Source: Bacteroidales bacterium UBA1189
GTDB taxonomy: Bacteria; Bacteroidota; Bacteroidia; Bacteroidales; Bacteroidaceae
Direction of reading: 5' to 3'
Length of the DNA stretch: 64,000 nucleotides
Assembly: GCA_002309805.1 (NCBI GenBank)
Contig: DBYJ01000003.1
Location: forward strand, 13,193-77,192
The translations under genes and the position numbers were made by a program. The notes below the pieces were generated by a model. The model worked only from the letters and a program-made list of their open reading frames with translations. It was not told the origin of the DNA and did not search any database. Positions within the stretch are counted from its first letter, which is position 1. Each line of letters begins with the position of its first letter. This document shows, in pieces, positions 25,513-34,907 of the stretch.

Positions 25513-27552
25513 TTACCAAATCTTTGCGCGGTTTTCGGGAGCGATGTAGAGGGCATTGTCGGGTGTGACGTGGAAGGCGTCATACCAGGCATCGATGTGG
25601 GGCAGAGTGCCGTTGACGCGCCAGCGGCCCAGCGAGTGGGGATCGCTCTTGGTGCGGTTGCGGATTTCCTCATCGCGAATCTGTCCGGCCCACACGGCAG
25701 CATAGGCAAGGAAGAAACGCTGGTCAGGGGTGAAGCCATACTTCACTTCCTGCGGCTGATCCTTGGTGGCATTCTTGAAAGCGCGATAGGATACCATCAG
25801 TCCTCCGTGGTCAGCGATGTTCTCGCCCAGCGTGAGAGCACCGTTGCCGAATAGTCCGGGCAGTACCTCGATGTTGTTGAAGTGATCCACAAGCACTTGC
25901 ACGCGCTCCTTGAATTTGTCAGCGTCGCCCTCGGCCCACCAGTCGGCGAAGTTGCCGTCCTTGTCGAACTGACGTCCCTGATCGTCGAATCCGTGCGTCA
26001 TCTCATGTCCGATGACCACACCGATAGCACCATAGTTGAAGGCATCGTCGGCATTCATGTCGAAGAACGGATACTGCAGGATGCCTGCTGGGAAGCAGAT
26101 CTCGTTGGTTGTCGGGTTGTAGTAGGCATTCACCGTCTGGGGTGTCATGTGCCATTCCGTGGGGTCAACGGGCTTCTTGAATTTGCGCTTCAGCATGTCG
26201 TTCCACATGAACTTGCCTGCCTCAACCATGTTGGCGTAGAGGTTCTTCTGCGGGTCGATGGTGAGTTCGCTGTAGTCCTTCCATGTGTCGGGATAGCCGA
26301 CCTTGACGTAGAAGGCATCCAGCTTCTCGTGGGCACGCTGCTTGGTTTCGGCGCTCATCCATTCCTGGTCGTCAATACGCTGACCCAAAGCAATCTGAAG
26401 GTTCTTGACGAGGTTTACCATGCGCTCCTTGGCAGCTGCGGGGAAGTACTTTTCGACGTAGAGTTGGCCGATGGCTTCGCCCATCAGTCCGCTGACAAGG
26501 CTCGTGGCACGTTTCCACATGGGCTGCTGCTCCTGACGTCCGCTCATCACGGTGCCGAAGAAGTCGAAGTTTGCTTTGTCGATAGAGGTGCTGAGTTGTC
26601 CTGCGCTACCGGCAATGCACTGCCACTCCATGTAAGCCTTCTGGTCTTCCACGGGAACCTCAGCGAGGATGGCTTCCACCTCGTGGATGGGTTCGGGCTG
26701 GTTCACATCAACTTCTTCCACACCATTCATGCCGAGGGTGGTGAAGAGGTAGTTCCAGTCGATGCCGGGGAACTGCTTGCAGAGGTCTGCATAGCTCATC
26801 TTGTGATAGTTGGCAGCGGGGTCACGCATCTGCACATTGCTGTAGCTGACGCGGGCGATGCGGGTTTCGATGCCGAGGATGCTCTCCATCTTCTTCTGTG
26901 CTTCGGCCTCGTCGAAGCCACAGAGAGTAAACATGCGTACGATGTGCTTCTTGTACTTCTCGCGGATGGCGGTTGTGGCTTCATCGGTGTCGAGGTAGTA
27001 CTCCTTCTGTCCGAGGGTCAGTCCGCCCTGGCCAACCTGGACGATGTTGTTCTTGCTGTTCATCATGTCGGCTCCGACGTACATGCCGAAGTAGCCTTCG
27101 ACGCCCTCGAAGCTGAGGTTAACCATTTCCTTGAAGAGCTGGCTGCGATCCTTGATGGCAGCGATGCGAGCCAACACGGGCTTGATGGGTTCGATGCCCT
27201 CTTTGTCGCGGCGCACGGTGTCCATGTAGAGGTTGTAGAGGTCGGCAATCTTCTGTGCGTTCGTGCCGACGGGGTTTTCCTTGGCGGTAATCTCGTCGAT
27301 GAGGCCTTTCAGCTGTTCGCGGTTGTCCTCGGCAAGTTTGTCGAAGCTGCCGTAGCGGGCATACTCGGCGGTGAGGGGATGGGTGGCCATCCAGCCGCCA
27401 CAGGCGTACTGGTAGAAATCGTTACCTGCGACAACGGTAGTGTCGAGGTTCTCAGGCTTAATGCCGGCATTGTTGTCCATGCTTTTCTTCTCTGTGCAGG
27501 CCACAACGGCTGATGCCGCCATAGCCACGATGATTAATTTGTTTCTTTTCAT
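25513..27552 (-). CDS. M13-family zinc metalloendopeptidase, lipoprotein (PepO/neprilysin type)
   Basis: 679 residues. N-terminal signal with lipobox VVAC (Cys ~19), then the M13 N-domain (NDFYQYACGGWMATHPL, the classic start) and the catalytic motif VIGHEMTHGFDDQGRQFD with the third ligand in LGENIADHGGLMVSY. The terminal IAPENRAKIW closes with W as in the family. An envelope peptidase degrading small peptides; the substrate is unknown. Downstream of the ABC-F gene with a 30-base gap. Confidence 0.95.
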   Translation of the reverse strand: MKRNKLIIVAMAASAVVACTEKKSMDNNAGIKPENLDTTVVAGNDFYQYACGGWMATHPLTAEYARYGSFDKLAEDNREQLKGLIDEITAKENPVGTNAQKIADLYNLYMDTVRRDKEGIEPIKPVLARIAAIKDRSQLFKEMVNLSFEGVEGYFGMYVGADMMNSKNNIVQVGQGGLTLGQKEYYLDTDEATTAIREKYKKHIVRMFTLCGFDEAEAQKKMESILGIETRIARVSYSNVQMRDPAANYHKMSYADLCKQFPGIDWNYLFTTLGMNGVEEVDVNQPEPIHEVEAILAEVPVEDQKAYMEWQCIAGSAGQLSTSIDKANFDFFGTVMSGRQEQQPMWKRATSLVSGLMGEAIGQLYVEKYFPAAAKERMVNLVKNLQIALGQRIDDQEWMSAETKQRAHEKLDAFYVKVGYPDTWKDYSELTIDPQKNLYANMVEAGKFMWNDMLKRKFKKPVDPTEWHMTPQTVNAYYNPTTNEICFPAGILQYPFFDMNADDAFNYGAIGVVIGHEMTHGFDDQGRQFDKDGNFADWWAEGDADKFKERVQVLVDHFNNIEVLPGLFGNGALTLGENIADHGGLMVSYRAFKNATKDQPQEVKYGFTPDQRFFLAYAAVWAGQIRDEEIRNRTKSDPHSLGRWRVNGTLPHIDAWYDAFHVTPDNALYIAPENRAKIW

Positions 27553-27582
27553 ATTACCTTATATTATATAATGGTTTGTTGT

Positions 27583-29460
<1,878 letters not shown>

Positions 29461-29503
29461 GCTGCCGCGTATCGTTTAAGGTACTCTCGTACCTTTCGGG
29501 CGG

Positions 29504-29511
29504 CAAAGGTA
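29504..29511 (-). promoter_or_regulatory. -7 element of the ABC-F gene
   Basis: Minus strand TACCTTTG, 43 bases upstream of the ABC-F ATG. No convincing TTTG 19-20 bp further upstream. Confidence 0.55.
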
Positions 29512-29534
29512 CAAAAAACGGGGGGATGAAAAAA

Positions 29535-29606
29535 GGGCGGGGGGCTTTTTTTCTTTTTACTTCACAACTTCACAACTTCACAACTTCACGCTTTAACATT
29601 TCTTTA
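29535..29606 (+). repeat. 72-bp inverted repeat, left copy (IR-L)
   Basis: Starts GGGCGGGGGGC, then a T-tract, then CTTCACAA in tandem (8-bp period), ending CGCTTTAACATTTCTTTA. The right copy at 31041-31112 reads as its reverse complement with about six differences. It lies in the 1040-base gap between the ABC-F and HU-like genes. The stretch 29607-30018 contains no convincing gene; a 109-aa frame there is considered spurious. Confidence 0.88.
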
Positions 29607-30018
29607 CACCATGGAAAAAGAAGGAAAAGGCGGGGGATGGATATCAATAGACGGGAAAATGTCCTGTATATAAGCGTCTTGACAGATGAGATGCTTTGTC
29701 ATCTGTTCGTAGATGACGCCGTCGGCCATTCCCTCCGTAGTCAGCGGCGCGCCAAAACGCTCGTTGTTTTGCCCGATAGTCATGCCGCGTTTGATGCTAA
29801 AATCGCGTTTGATGCCTCAAAAATAAGACGGATCGTGTGTTTTTTGCCTGTTTAAGCCCCAGAAATCGCACTTGTGACAGGGAAAACGCAGCCGTTTTAG
29901 CCTTTCTTTCCAAGCCCATTTTGCAGAATTAACCGTTTGCCTCTTCATCAAACCCATTATACAGCCCTATAAATCAGACAGCGCGCCCGAAAAATCCCGC
30001 AGCCCTGCGGGAAAGAGC

Positions 30019-30200
30019 GTGAAGTTGTGAAGTTGTGAAGTTGTGAAGTAAGTCTCCTGCGTGCGCGCGCAGTATATATATGGAAAGAGAATTATATAAT
30101 TATATATTATAATATTTATATATAATATTTCCATATATATAGTAGATAAATACCGCGCGCACGATAGTCACTTCACAACTTCACAACTTCACAACTTCAC
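30019..30200. repeat. 182-bp nested palindrome with AT-rich centre
   Basis: Three nested pairs: GTGAAGTTGTGAAG... arms (30019-30050 against 30169-30200, 8-bp period), GTGCGCGCG (30061-30069) against CGCGCGCAC (30154-30162), and TATATATATGGAAA (30073-30086) against TTTCCATATATATA (30128-30141), all exact. The centre is pure A/T alternation. It would extrude as a cruciform easily. It lies 75 bp before the HU-like gene promoter. Confidence 0.93.
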
Positions 30201-30274
30201 AAATCCATTTTTCTGTGAGCCGTGGTCGATTTTGTTAAAAAAGTGCATTTTTTAAGAAAAAAATCCCGAAAAAG

Positions 30275-30305
30275 TTTGCAGATATAGTTTTTTTGACTAC
30301 CTTTG
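30275..30305 (+). promoter_or_regulatory. Promoter of the HU-like gene
   Basis: TTTG (30275-30278), 19 bp, TACCTTTG (30298-30305). The leader to ATG 30501 is about 190 bases and contains GATTAGTG and TCTAATT repeat fragments, no recognised riboswitch. Confidence 0.78.
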
Positions 30306-30500
30306 CAGCGTGAAAGAGATGATTAGTGAGCAGTGATCAGTGCACAGAGAACAGATGATTGTTAGGGATGCAGTGCACGGCATACCAGACTATGATCTTG
30401 ACTCTTCACTCTTAACTAAAGCCTCTCTTCGCCGTCCTTCCGTGACGTTAATCCGGGCAGAAAATTTCTAATTACTAATTTCTAATTGTCTAATTCTATT

Positions 30501-30917
30501 ATGCCTGTAACTTATCAGATTGTGGGTTGTTCTAACCCCCGCGGTGCCGAAGGCGTCGACTACGCTTGCAACCGCACCGTCAAGACGGGTGACTACACCT
30601 TCGAGGCCCTTGCCGAGGACATCCAGTATGCCACCACGGCCACCAAGGCGGATATCATTGCCGTCCTGACCGCCGCGAAGGAGATGATCAAGAAGTCGCT
30701 TCTGCTCGGCCAGCGCGTCGTGCTTGCCGAACTGGGTGCCCTTCAGGTCAACATCAAGAGCAAGACGTTTGCGCAGAGCGTCATCCTCTCGCAGAGCTTC
30801 GACCCTGTGTCCTACATCAAGGGCACCGGTATCCGCTTCCGTCCCGAGGCCAGCTTGCTGAAGTACATCCGTACCAACCGCCAGCTGAAGCGAGTTCCCA
30901 GCGAACTGCTTGCCTAA
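30501..30917 (+). CDS. HU-like DNA-binding protein (HU-HIG type)
   Basis: 138 residues with two alternating alpha/beta segments: MPVTYQIVGCSNPRGAEG, VKTGDYTFEALAEDIQYAT and KADIIAVLTAAKEMIKKSLLLGQRVVLAELGALQV, the last matching the HU/IHF helix plus beta-arm region. Bacteroidetes HU-like proteins with this long N-terminal part are widespread and often multicopy. It may bind structured DNA such as the repeats around it, which is inference. ATG at 30501 is preferred over TTG 30486. It has its own strong promoter, and flanking repeats form an inverted pair. Confidence 0.82.
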   Translation: MPVTYQIVGCSNPRGAEGVDYACNRTVKTGDYTFEALAEDIQYATTATKADIIAVLTAAKEMIKKSLLLGQRVVLAELGALQVNIKSKTFAQSVILSQSFDPVSYIKGTGIRFRPEASLLKYIRTNRQLKRVPSELLA

Positions 30918-30970
30918 GGTGACCCCACCAGCAGACCCACCCCCTCAATGGTCTTTACACCCCCCTCGGT

Positions 30971-31014
30971 CCCCCCGTTATCGGGGGGCAGAAACCCCTC
31001 CCGTAAGGGAGGGG
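30971..31014. repeat. Two GC hairpins after the HU-like gene (terminator-like)
   Basis: CCCCCCGTTATCGGGGGG (30971-30988) and CCCCTCCC / GGGAGGGG (30995-31014) are both perfect hairpins. They belong to the GC-palindrome family and probably also end the HU-like transcript. No T-tract follows. Confidence 0.65.
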
Positions 31015-31040
31015 AGAAGTGATTAGTGAACAGTGAACTT

Positions 31041-31112
31041 TAAAGAATTGTTAAAGCGTGAAGTTGTGAAGTTGTGAAGTAGTGAAGTAAAAGGGGAAAA
31101 AAGCCCCCGCCC
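31041..31112 (-). repeat. 72-bp inverted repeat, right copy (IR-R)
   Basis: Reverse complement of IR-L (29535-29606) with about six differences. Contains GTGAAGTT in tandem, then GTAAAAGGGGAAAAAAGCCCCCGCCC. The two copies are 1.43 kb apart and enclose the palindrome and the HU-like gene. Confidence 0.88.
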
Positions 31113-31121
31113 GCCGCTTAG

Positions 31122-31151
31122 GCCAACGGGTCAACAAGTCAACGTGTCAAA
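31122..31151. repeat. 8-bp repeat, GTCAACAA type
   Basis: CCAACGGGTCAACAAGTCAACG, the reverse complement type of TTGTTGAC. It is next to IR-R and R3, part of a continuous mosaic of repeats from 30930 to 31213. Confidence 0.65.
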
Positions 31152-31159
31152 GGTTGAAC

Positions 31160-31213
31160 GACGAATGATGAACTTCGCAGGACGTGTTCATTAAACATTA
31201 AACGTTAAACCCT
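31160..31213. repeat. Partial R element, copy R3
   Basis: Contains the right half of R1/R2: GCAGGACGTGTTCATTAAAC followed by TTAAACN 7-mers. The core left half is missing. Confidence 0.6.
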
Positions 31214-31258
31214 AATCCCCCGTTTTTTGAAAAAATAGAGAGAAAATATCGGTTTTGC

Positions 31259-31289
31259 TTTGATAATTGTGGAAAATGGCGTATTTTCG
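31259..31289 (+). promoter_or_regulatory. Promoter of rsmG
   Basis: TTTG (31259-31262), 19 bp, TATTTTCG (31282-31289), one mismatch. It places the transcript start near 31293 and favours the ATG at 31316. Confidence 0.65.
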
Positions 31290-31315
31290 TGACCGATTTC
31301 GAAACTTTCCGAAAG

Positions 31316-31945
31316 ATGGACGCATCAATCATCACGAACTACTTTCCGGACCTGACGGAGGTGCAGCGCGCGCAGATAGCCCAGCTGGGGCCGCTCTACT
31401 GCGACTGGAATGCAAAAATCAACGTCGTTTCGCGCAAGGATATTGACAACCTCTATGAGCATCATGTGCTTCATTCGCTGGGCATTGCCAAGGTTATCCG
31501 CTTCCGCCCCGACACTTGCGTGATGGACCTCGGCACAGGGGGCGGCTTCCCAGGCATCCCGCTGGCAATCCTCTTCCCCGAGGTGCAGTTCCACCTTGTG
31601 GATAGCGTCGGAAAGAAGATCCGCGTGGCTACCGAGATAGCAACGGCCATCGGCCTGCAGAACGTTACCTTCCGCAACGGGCGTGCCGAGGAGGAGAAGG
31701 GCTGCTTTGACTTCGTCGTCAGCCGCGCCGTCATGCCCCTGGCTGACCTTGTGAGGATAGCGCGTAAGAACATCAGCCGCGAGTGCCACAATGCCTACCC
31801 GAATGGCGTCATCTGCCTGAAGGGGGGCGAACTGCAGCACGAAATCGGCACGTTCCGCAACGTGGCTGACATCATTCCGCTGGAGGGCTTCTTCAGCGAG
31901 CCCTGGTTTAAGGAGAAGAAGGTGGTTTTCGTGGCGGTCAGATAG
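31316..31945 (+). CDS. rsmG: 16S rRNA 7-methylguanosine methyltransferase RsmG
   Basis: Methylates G527 of 16S rRNA with S-adenosylmethionine. 209 residues; KINVVSRKDIDNLYEHHVLHSL, SAM loop VMDLGTGGGFPGIPLAI, and VVSRAVMPL are the family motifs. The frame extends upstream to a GTG at 31289, but the promoter -7 box overlaps that, so the ATG at 31316 is used (MDASIITNYFPDL, the family start). Followed by an MBL hydrolase after a 43-base repeat-filled gap. Confidence 0.95.
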   Translation: MDASIITNYFPDLTEVQRAQIAQLGPLYCDWNAKINVVSRKDIDNLYEHHVLHSLGIAKVIRFRPDTCVMDLGTGGGFPGIPLAILFPEVQFHLVDSVGKKIRVATEIATAIGLQNVTFRNGRAEEEKGCFDFVVSRAVMPLADLVRIARKNISRECHNAYPNGVICLKGGELQHEIGTFRNVADIIPLEGFFSEPWFKEKKVVFVAVR

Positions 31946-31982
31946 GTCAACGGGTCAACGAGTCTACGAGTCAACAGGTCTT
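31946..31982. repeat. 8-bp GTCAACNN repeat between rsmG and the MBL gene
   Basis: GGTCAACGGGTCAACGAGTC, then TACGAGTCAACAGGTC: four copies of the GTCAAC/GTCTAC unit at 8-bp spacing (one with a substitution). Fills nearly the entire spacer. Confidence 0.75.
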
Positions 31983-31988
31983 TTTTAT

Positions 31989-32624
31989 ATGAATCTGAAG
32001 GTGTTTGAGTTCAATATGCTCCCCACGAACACGTATGTGGTGTGGGACGAGGAGGGGGAGGCGCTTCTCATCGACCCTGCCTGCTATGGGCAGGGGGAGC
32101 AGCAGATGCTGGCCCGTTTCCTGACGGCTGAGGGGCTGAAGGTGCGCCACATCCTCTGCACCCATTTCCACTTCGACCACGTCTTCGGCGTGCCCTTTTC
32201 CGAGGGACTATGTGGCATCCGCTGCGAGGCGCACGAGGGCGATGCCTGGTGGGCCGAGCATAATGCCGACGAGGTGCGCGCCTTCGGCATTCCCTATCCC
32301 GGCACACCGCCTACGATAGGCCATCCGTTGAGTGACGGCGATGTCATCCGTTGCGGCACGCTGGAGTTCCAGTGCCTTCACACCCCGGGCCACTCGCGTG
32401 GGGGCGTCTGCTTCTACTGCGCTGCCGAGGGCGTCCTCTTTGCCGGCGATACCCTCTTTGCCTACGGGGGCATGGGGCGCACCGACCTCCACGGGGGCGA
32501 CTATGCTGAGCTGCTTTACTCCATCCGCACACGGCTCTTCACCCTGCCTGATGCCACGGTTGTCTATCCCGGGCACGGCCCGTCGACAACCATACGTACT
32601 GAACGACAATTCCATAACCTCTAA
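31989..32624 (+). CDS. Metallo-beta-lactamase fold hydrolase (glyoxalase II-like)
   Basis: 211 residues. Zinc motif CTHFHFDHVFG (HxHxDH), a later His in PGHSRGG, Asp in FAGDTLFAYGGMGRTD and final His in VYPGHGPSTT, in the standard glyoxalase II order. No C-terminal glyoxalase II helical domain, so it is the short YcbL-type. Substrate unknown; a thioester or S-lactoylglutathione-like compound is the usual assumption. Lies after rsmG and 17 bases before the outer-membrane protein gene. Confidence 0.87.
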   Translation: MNLKVFEFNMLPTNTYVVWDEEGEALLIDPACYGQGEQQMLARFLTAEGLKVRHILCTHFHFDHVFGVPFSEGLCGIRCEAHEGDAWWAEHNADEVRAFGIPYPGTPPTIGHPLSDGDVIRCGTLEFQCLHTPGHSRGGVCFYCAAEGVLFAGDTLFAYGGMGRTDLHGGDYAELLYSIRTRLFTLPDATVVYPGHGPSTTIRTERQFHNL

Positions 32625-32641
32625 AAACAGAAGAGACTACT

Positions 32642-33397
32642 ATGGCTACCAAGAAACGACTCTCCCTCGCATGGCTCCTTTTGCTCATGTGTTTTCTCCA
32701 GCCCGCAAAGGCGCAGTACATCGACTATCACCAGACAACCGTTTACGTCGGAATGGCCTTGCCCCGCACAAACCTCTCTGACTTTGCCGAACAGGGCATC
32801 AACGTCGGGATCAGGGAAGTCATCCCCTTACGGAAACACGTGAGCCTGATGGTGTCGGCCGACCTGTTCCGCAACCGTCTTTCGCCCCAGGTGCATGCTG
32901 CCGATCATCAGCAGGGCTTCTCCTACACCGACATAGGGAAGATATACAATATCCCGATTTTCGCGCACCTGAACTTCGGCTTCCGCATGGACCGCCACAG
33001 CAATTTCCGTATATGGACGGAGGGGGCTATGGGCGTAAACTTCCGTGTCGTAACTGTAGAGAAGGGAATGATTGACCAGACGTTTGCCACGGATGCGGGT
33101 ACGGTACACTACCAGGGGAGCTTCCTCACCGCCTACGACCAACCGAAGATCTCCTTCGCTACCCAGTGGGGCATTGGTGTCACCCTGTTCCGCCGGTACA
33201 GCATCGGCTATATGCGCTACAACCTTGGCAAGCGTAGCCTGACGGGCACCAGAATGCTCTCCAATCCGCATTTCCTCTATGACGACGGCAGCGAAGCGCC
33301 TTCTGACGGACTGACAGCGGTGCCGAGTCTTGTGGAGTTCAACCTGGGTAATCTGCGCTCACGCTATCATGTCGTGCGCTTTGGGATAACGTTTTAA
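32642..33397 (+). CDS. Outer-membrane beta-barrel protein, unknown function
   Basis: 251 residues with a signal peptide (LAWLLLLMCFLQPAKAQ). The mature part shows alternating hydrophobic/polar strands and ends in an aromatic (VRFGITF), as outer-membrane barrels do. No domain with known role was recognised. Follows the MBL hydrolase and precedes the thioesterase gene. Confidence 0.72.
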   Translation: MATKKRLSLAWLLLLMCFLQPAKAQYIDYHQTTVYVGMALPRTNLSDFAEQGINVGIREVIPLRKHVSLMVSADLFRNRLSPQVHAADHQQGFSYTDIGKIYNIPIFAHLNFGFRMDRHSNFRIWTEGAMGVNFRVVTVEKGMIDQTFATDAGTVHYQGSFLTAYDQPKISFATQWGIGVTLFRRYSIGYMRYNLGKRSLTGTRMLSNPHFLYDDGSEAPSDGLTAVPSLVEFNLGNLRSRYHVVRFGITF

Positions 33398-33431
33398 TTC
33401 CTTGGAAGTTCCTATAGTATCTTAAGTCCCC

Positions 33432-33842
33432 ATGACACTTCTTGAAACCCTCAATACAGGCGATAGGTTTGCCGCTACGTCGGGCATTGCCATCACGGAA
33501 ATCCGCCCGGGCTATTGCCGTGCCGAGATGACGGTAACGGAGAATCACCTCAATGCCGCTGGCGTCTGTCAGGGCGGGGCACTCTTTACGCTGGCAGACA
33601 TGGCTGTGGCAGGCGTCGTCAACGCCAGCGGGCAGGTGTGCCTTGGCATCAATGCCCAGATCAACTATGTCCATTCGGCACAGCTGGGCGAGCGTCTGAA
33701 GGCCGAATGCACCCTCATCAGCGACGGCAAGGTGCCCCTCGTGAGCGTGCGCATCACCAATCCGGCTGGCGACACCGTGGCGTTTATGACCAGCGAGGGG
33801 TACAAAAAGAAAGCCCCTCTGACGTTCGAGGGGCTCTCCTGA
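33432..33842 (+). CDS. PaaI-family acyl-CoA thioesterase (hotdog fold)
   Basis: 136 residues. Family motif with LNAAGVCQGGALFTLADMAVAG (catalytic Asp region GGALFTLAD) and the VHSAQLGERLKAEC strand pair. Hydrolyses thioesters, probably aryl- or acyl-CoA. The 3' end of the gene contains a terminator-like hairpin (33803-33835) that serves the convergent OmpH-like gene. Confidence 0.85.
   Translation: MTLLETLNTGDRFAATSGIAITEIRPGYCRAEMTVTENHLNAAGVCQGGALFTLADMAVAGVVNASGQVCLGINAQINYVHSAQLGERLKAECTLISDGKVPLVSVRITNPAGDTVAFMTSEGYKKKAPLTFEGLS
33803..33835 (-). terminator. Minus-strand terminator inside the thioesterase CDS
   Basis: On the minus strand AGCCCCTC (33835-33828) pairs with GAGGGGCT (33819-33812), then TTTCTTTTTG. 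The stem is 8 bp with an 8-base loop. It ends the OmpH-like transcript and lies in the last codons of the thioesterase gene. Confidence 0.72.
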
Positions 33843-33860
33843 TACTTACTCTTTCGAAGC

Positions 33861-34448
33861 TTATTGCTTGCCGTAGCGGGCGTTGAGGCCTGCGGCAACC
33901 TCGCGGGTGACGTTGGGAATGGCATCGCCGACGAAGAGTGCGCTGGCGCTGTTGAGGATGAGGTCGTAGCCCTTCTCGCGGCTGTAGACTTGGATGAAGT
34001 TGCGAACGGAGTCGCTGATGACCTGGTCGTTACGGCTGCTCTCAACGGCAAACTCGTTTGCCAGACGCTCCTGCTTGGCCTGCAGATCCTGCTGCTTCTT
34101 CATCAGGCGGTTATACTCGCTTTCGGCACGCTCCTGGCTGACGAAGGCATTGTTGTTGAGCTTGTTCTGGAACTGCTCCATCTCCTTCTGCAGGGCGGCG
34201 CCTTCCTTGTTGACGGTTGCGGTGATGTTCTCGCGCTTGTTGATCATGTCCTCGTTGAGGGAAACCCAGAGCTCGTAGCTGGTGAGCAGCGTGTCCACAT
34301 CGACGTAGGCGACGTTGAGGCCGCTGTGACGGCACGAGTCGGAGGGCTCGGCTGATGATGATGCGGAGGGCTGGGTGTTACACTGGGTTAGACTGAGCAT
34401 CAGCACGGATGCAGCAACGGCCAAAAAGGCAAAGTTCGATTTTTTCAT
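33861..34448 (-). CDS. OmpH/Skp-like lipoprotein
   Basis: 195 residues. Signal peptide ends in LTQC (lipobox, Cys ~23), followed by a Ser/Ala-rich spacer and the OmpH domain: NVAYVDVDTLLTSYEL, a long coiled coil (KEMEQFQNKLNNNAF...QAKQERLANEF) and the closing YDLILNSASALFVGD. Skp family proteins chaperone outer-membrane proteins in the periplasm. ATG at 34448 is chosen over a TTG at 34484 that lies in the TTCAATN repeat. Confidence 0.87.
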   Translation of the reverse strand: MKKSNFAFLAVAASVLMLSLTQCNTQPSASSSAEPSDSCRHSGLNVAYVDVDTLLTSYELWVSLNEDMINKRENITATVNKEGAALQKEMEQFQNKLNNNAFVSQERAESEYNRLMKKQQDLQAKQERLANEFAVESSRNDQVISDSVRNFIQVYSREKGYDLILNSASALFVGDAIPNVTREVAAGLNARYGKQ

Positions 34449-34472
34449 TGGTTGTTTTATTATTTTTTTGTT

Positions 34473-34556
34473 TTCAATCTTCAATCTTCAATTTTCAATT
34501 TTCAATTTTCAATCTTCAATTTTCAATTTTCAATCTTCAATCTTCAATTTTCAATC
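34473..34556. repeat. 7-bp tandem repeat TTCAATN
   Basis: About eleven units TTCAAT(T/C) with 7-bp period between the OmpH-like gene start and the next gene's end; the last units form the end of gene 34544. Similar stretches occur at 17600, 47313-47340 and inside ogt, pssA. Confidence 0.9.
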
Positions 34557-34765
34557 CGTCTCTTCTCTTCCACTGCCATGGGGTTGGGGAGGCGTGCCTC
34601 GAGGTCCTGTGCCTGAACGCAGTGGATGCCCCTCTCACGCATAGCGCGGCTCTGCCCGATGTGCTGGCTGCGGAAGCGTCCGCCCTTCTTAATCAGCACG
34701 CGAACCGAGAGCAGCAGCATGGCTGCAGCGACGATTCCGAGGGTCAGAATGAGGGTTTTAATCAT
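34544..34765 (-). CDS. Small membrane protein, unknown
   Basis: 73 residues with one N-terminal helix (ILTLGIVAAAMLLLSVRVLI), a basic KKGGRFRSQHIGQSRAMRERGIHC segment of a type seen in other Bacteroidales, and a C-terminal VEEKRRIEN coded by the 7-bp repeat. It precedes the OmpH-like gene on the same strand. Function unknown. Confidence 0.62.
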   Translation of the reverse strand: MIKTLILTLGIVAAAMLLLSVRVLIKKGGRFRSQHIGQSRAMRERGIHCVQAQDLEARLPNPMAVEEKRRIEN

Positions 34766-34907
34766 TGGTTTTTCTTACTTTTTTCCGAAAGCGGCTGCAA
34801 ATTTAGGCAAAAAAACAATAATGCGCCCTGTTTTTACGTTATTTAAGATAAATTGCAGATTGAAACCTGAAGTTTGAAGAGTATATAACGAAAAAATAGT
34901 GTTTGTT

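Noticed and set aside
25882..27513. 543-residue open frame on the plus strand opposite the M13 peptidase gene
   Set aside because: It mirrors the codon pattern of the strong M13 gene on the other strand, has no recognisable domains and no promoter. Treated as an antisense shadow.
29526..29855. 109-residue frame upstream of the HU-like gene
   Set aside because: It starts inside IR-L and reads through the 8-bp repeat (HNFTTSRF); no homologous domain, no own promoter. An 18-bp direct duplication (GCGTTTGATG at 29787 and 29805) lies inside.
30306..30500. Possible riboswitch or attenuator in the HU-like leader
   Set aside because: The leader is long but consists of repeat fragments; no conserved riboswitch core was seen.
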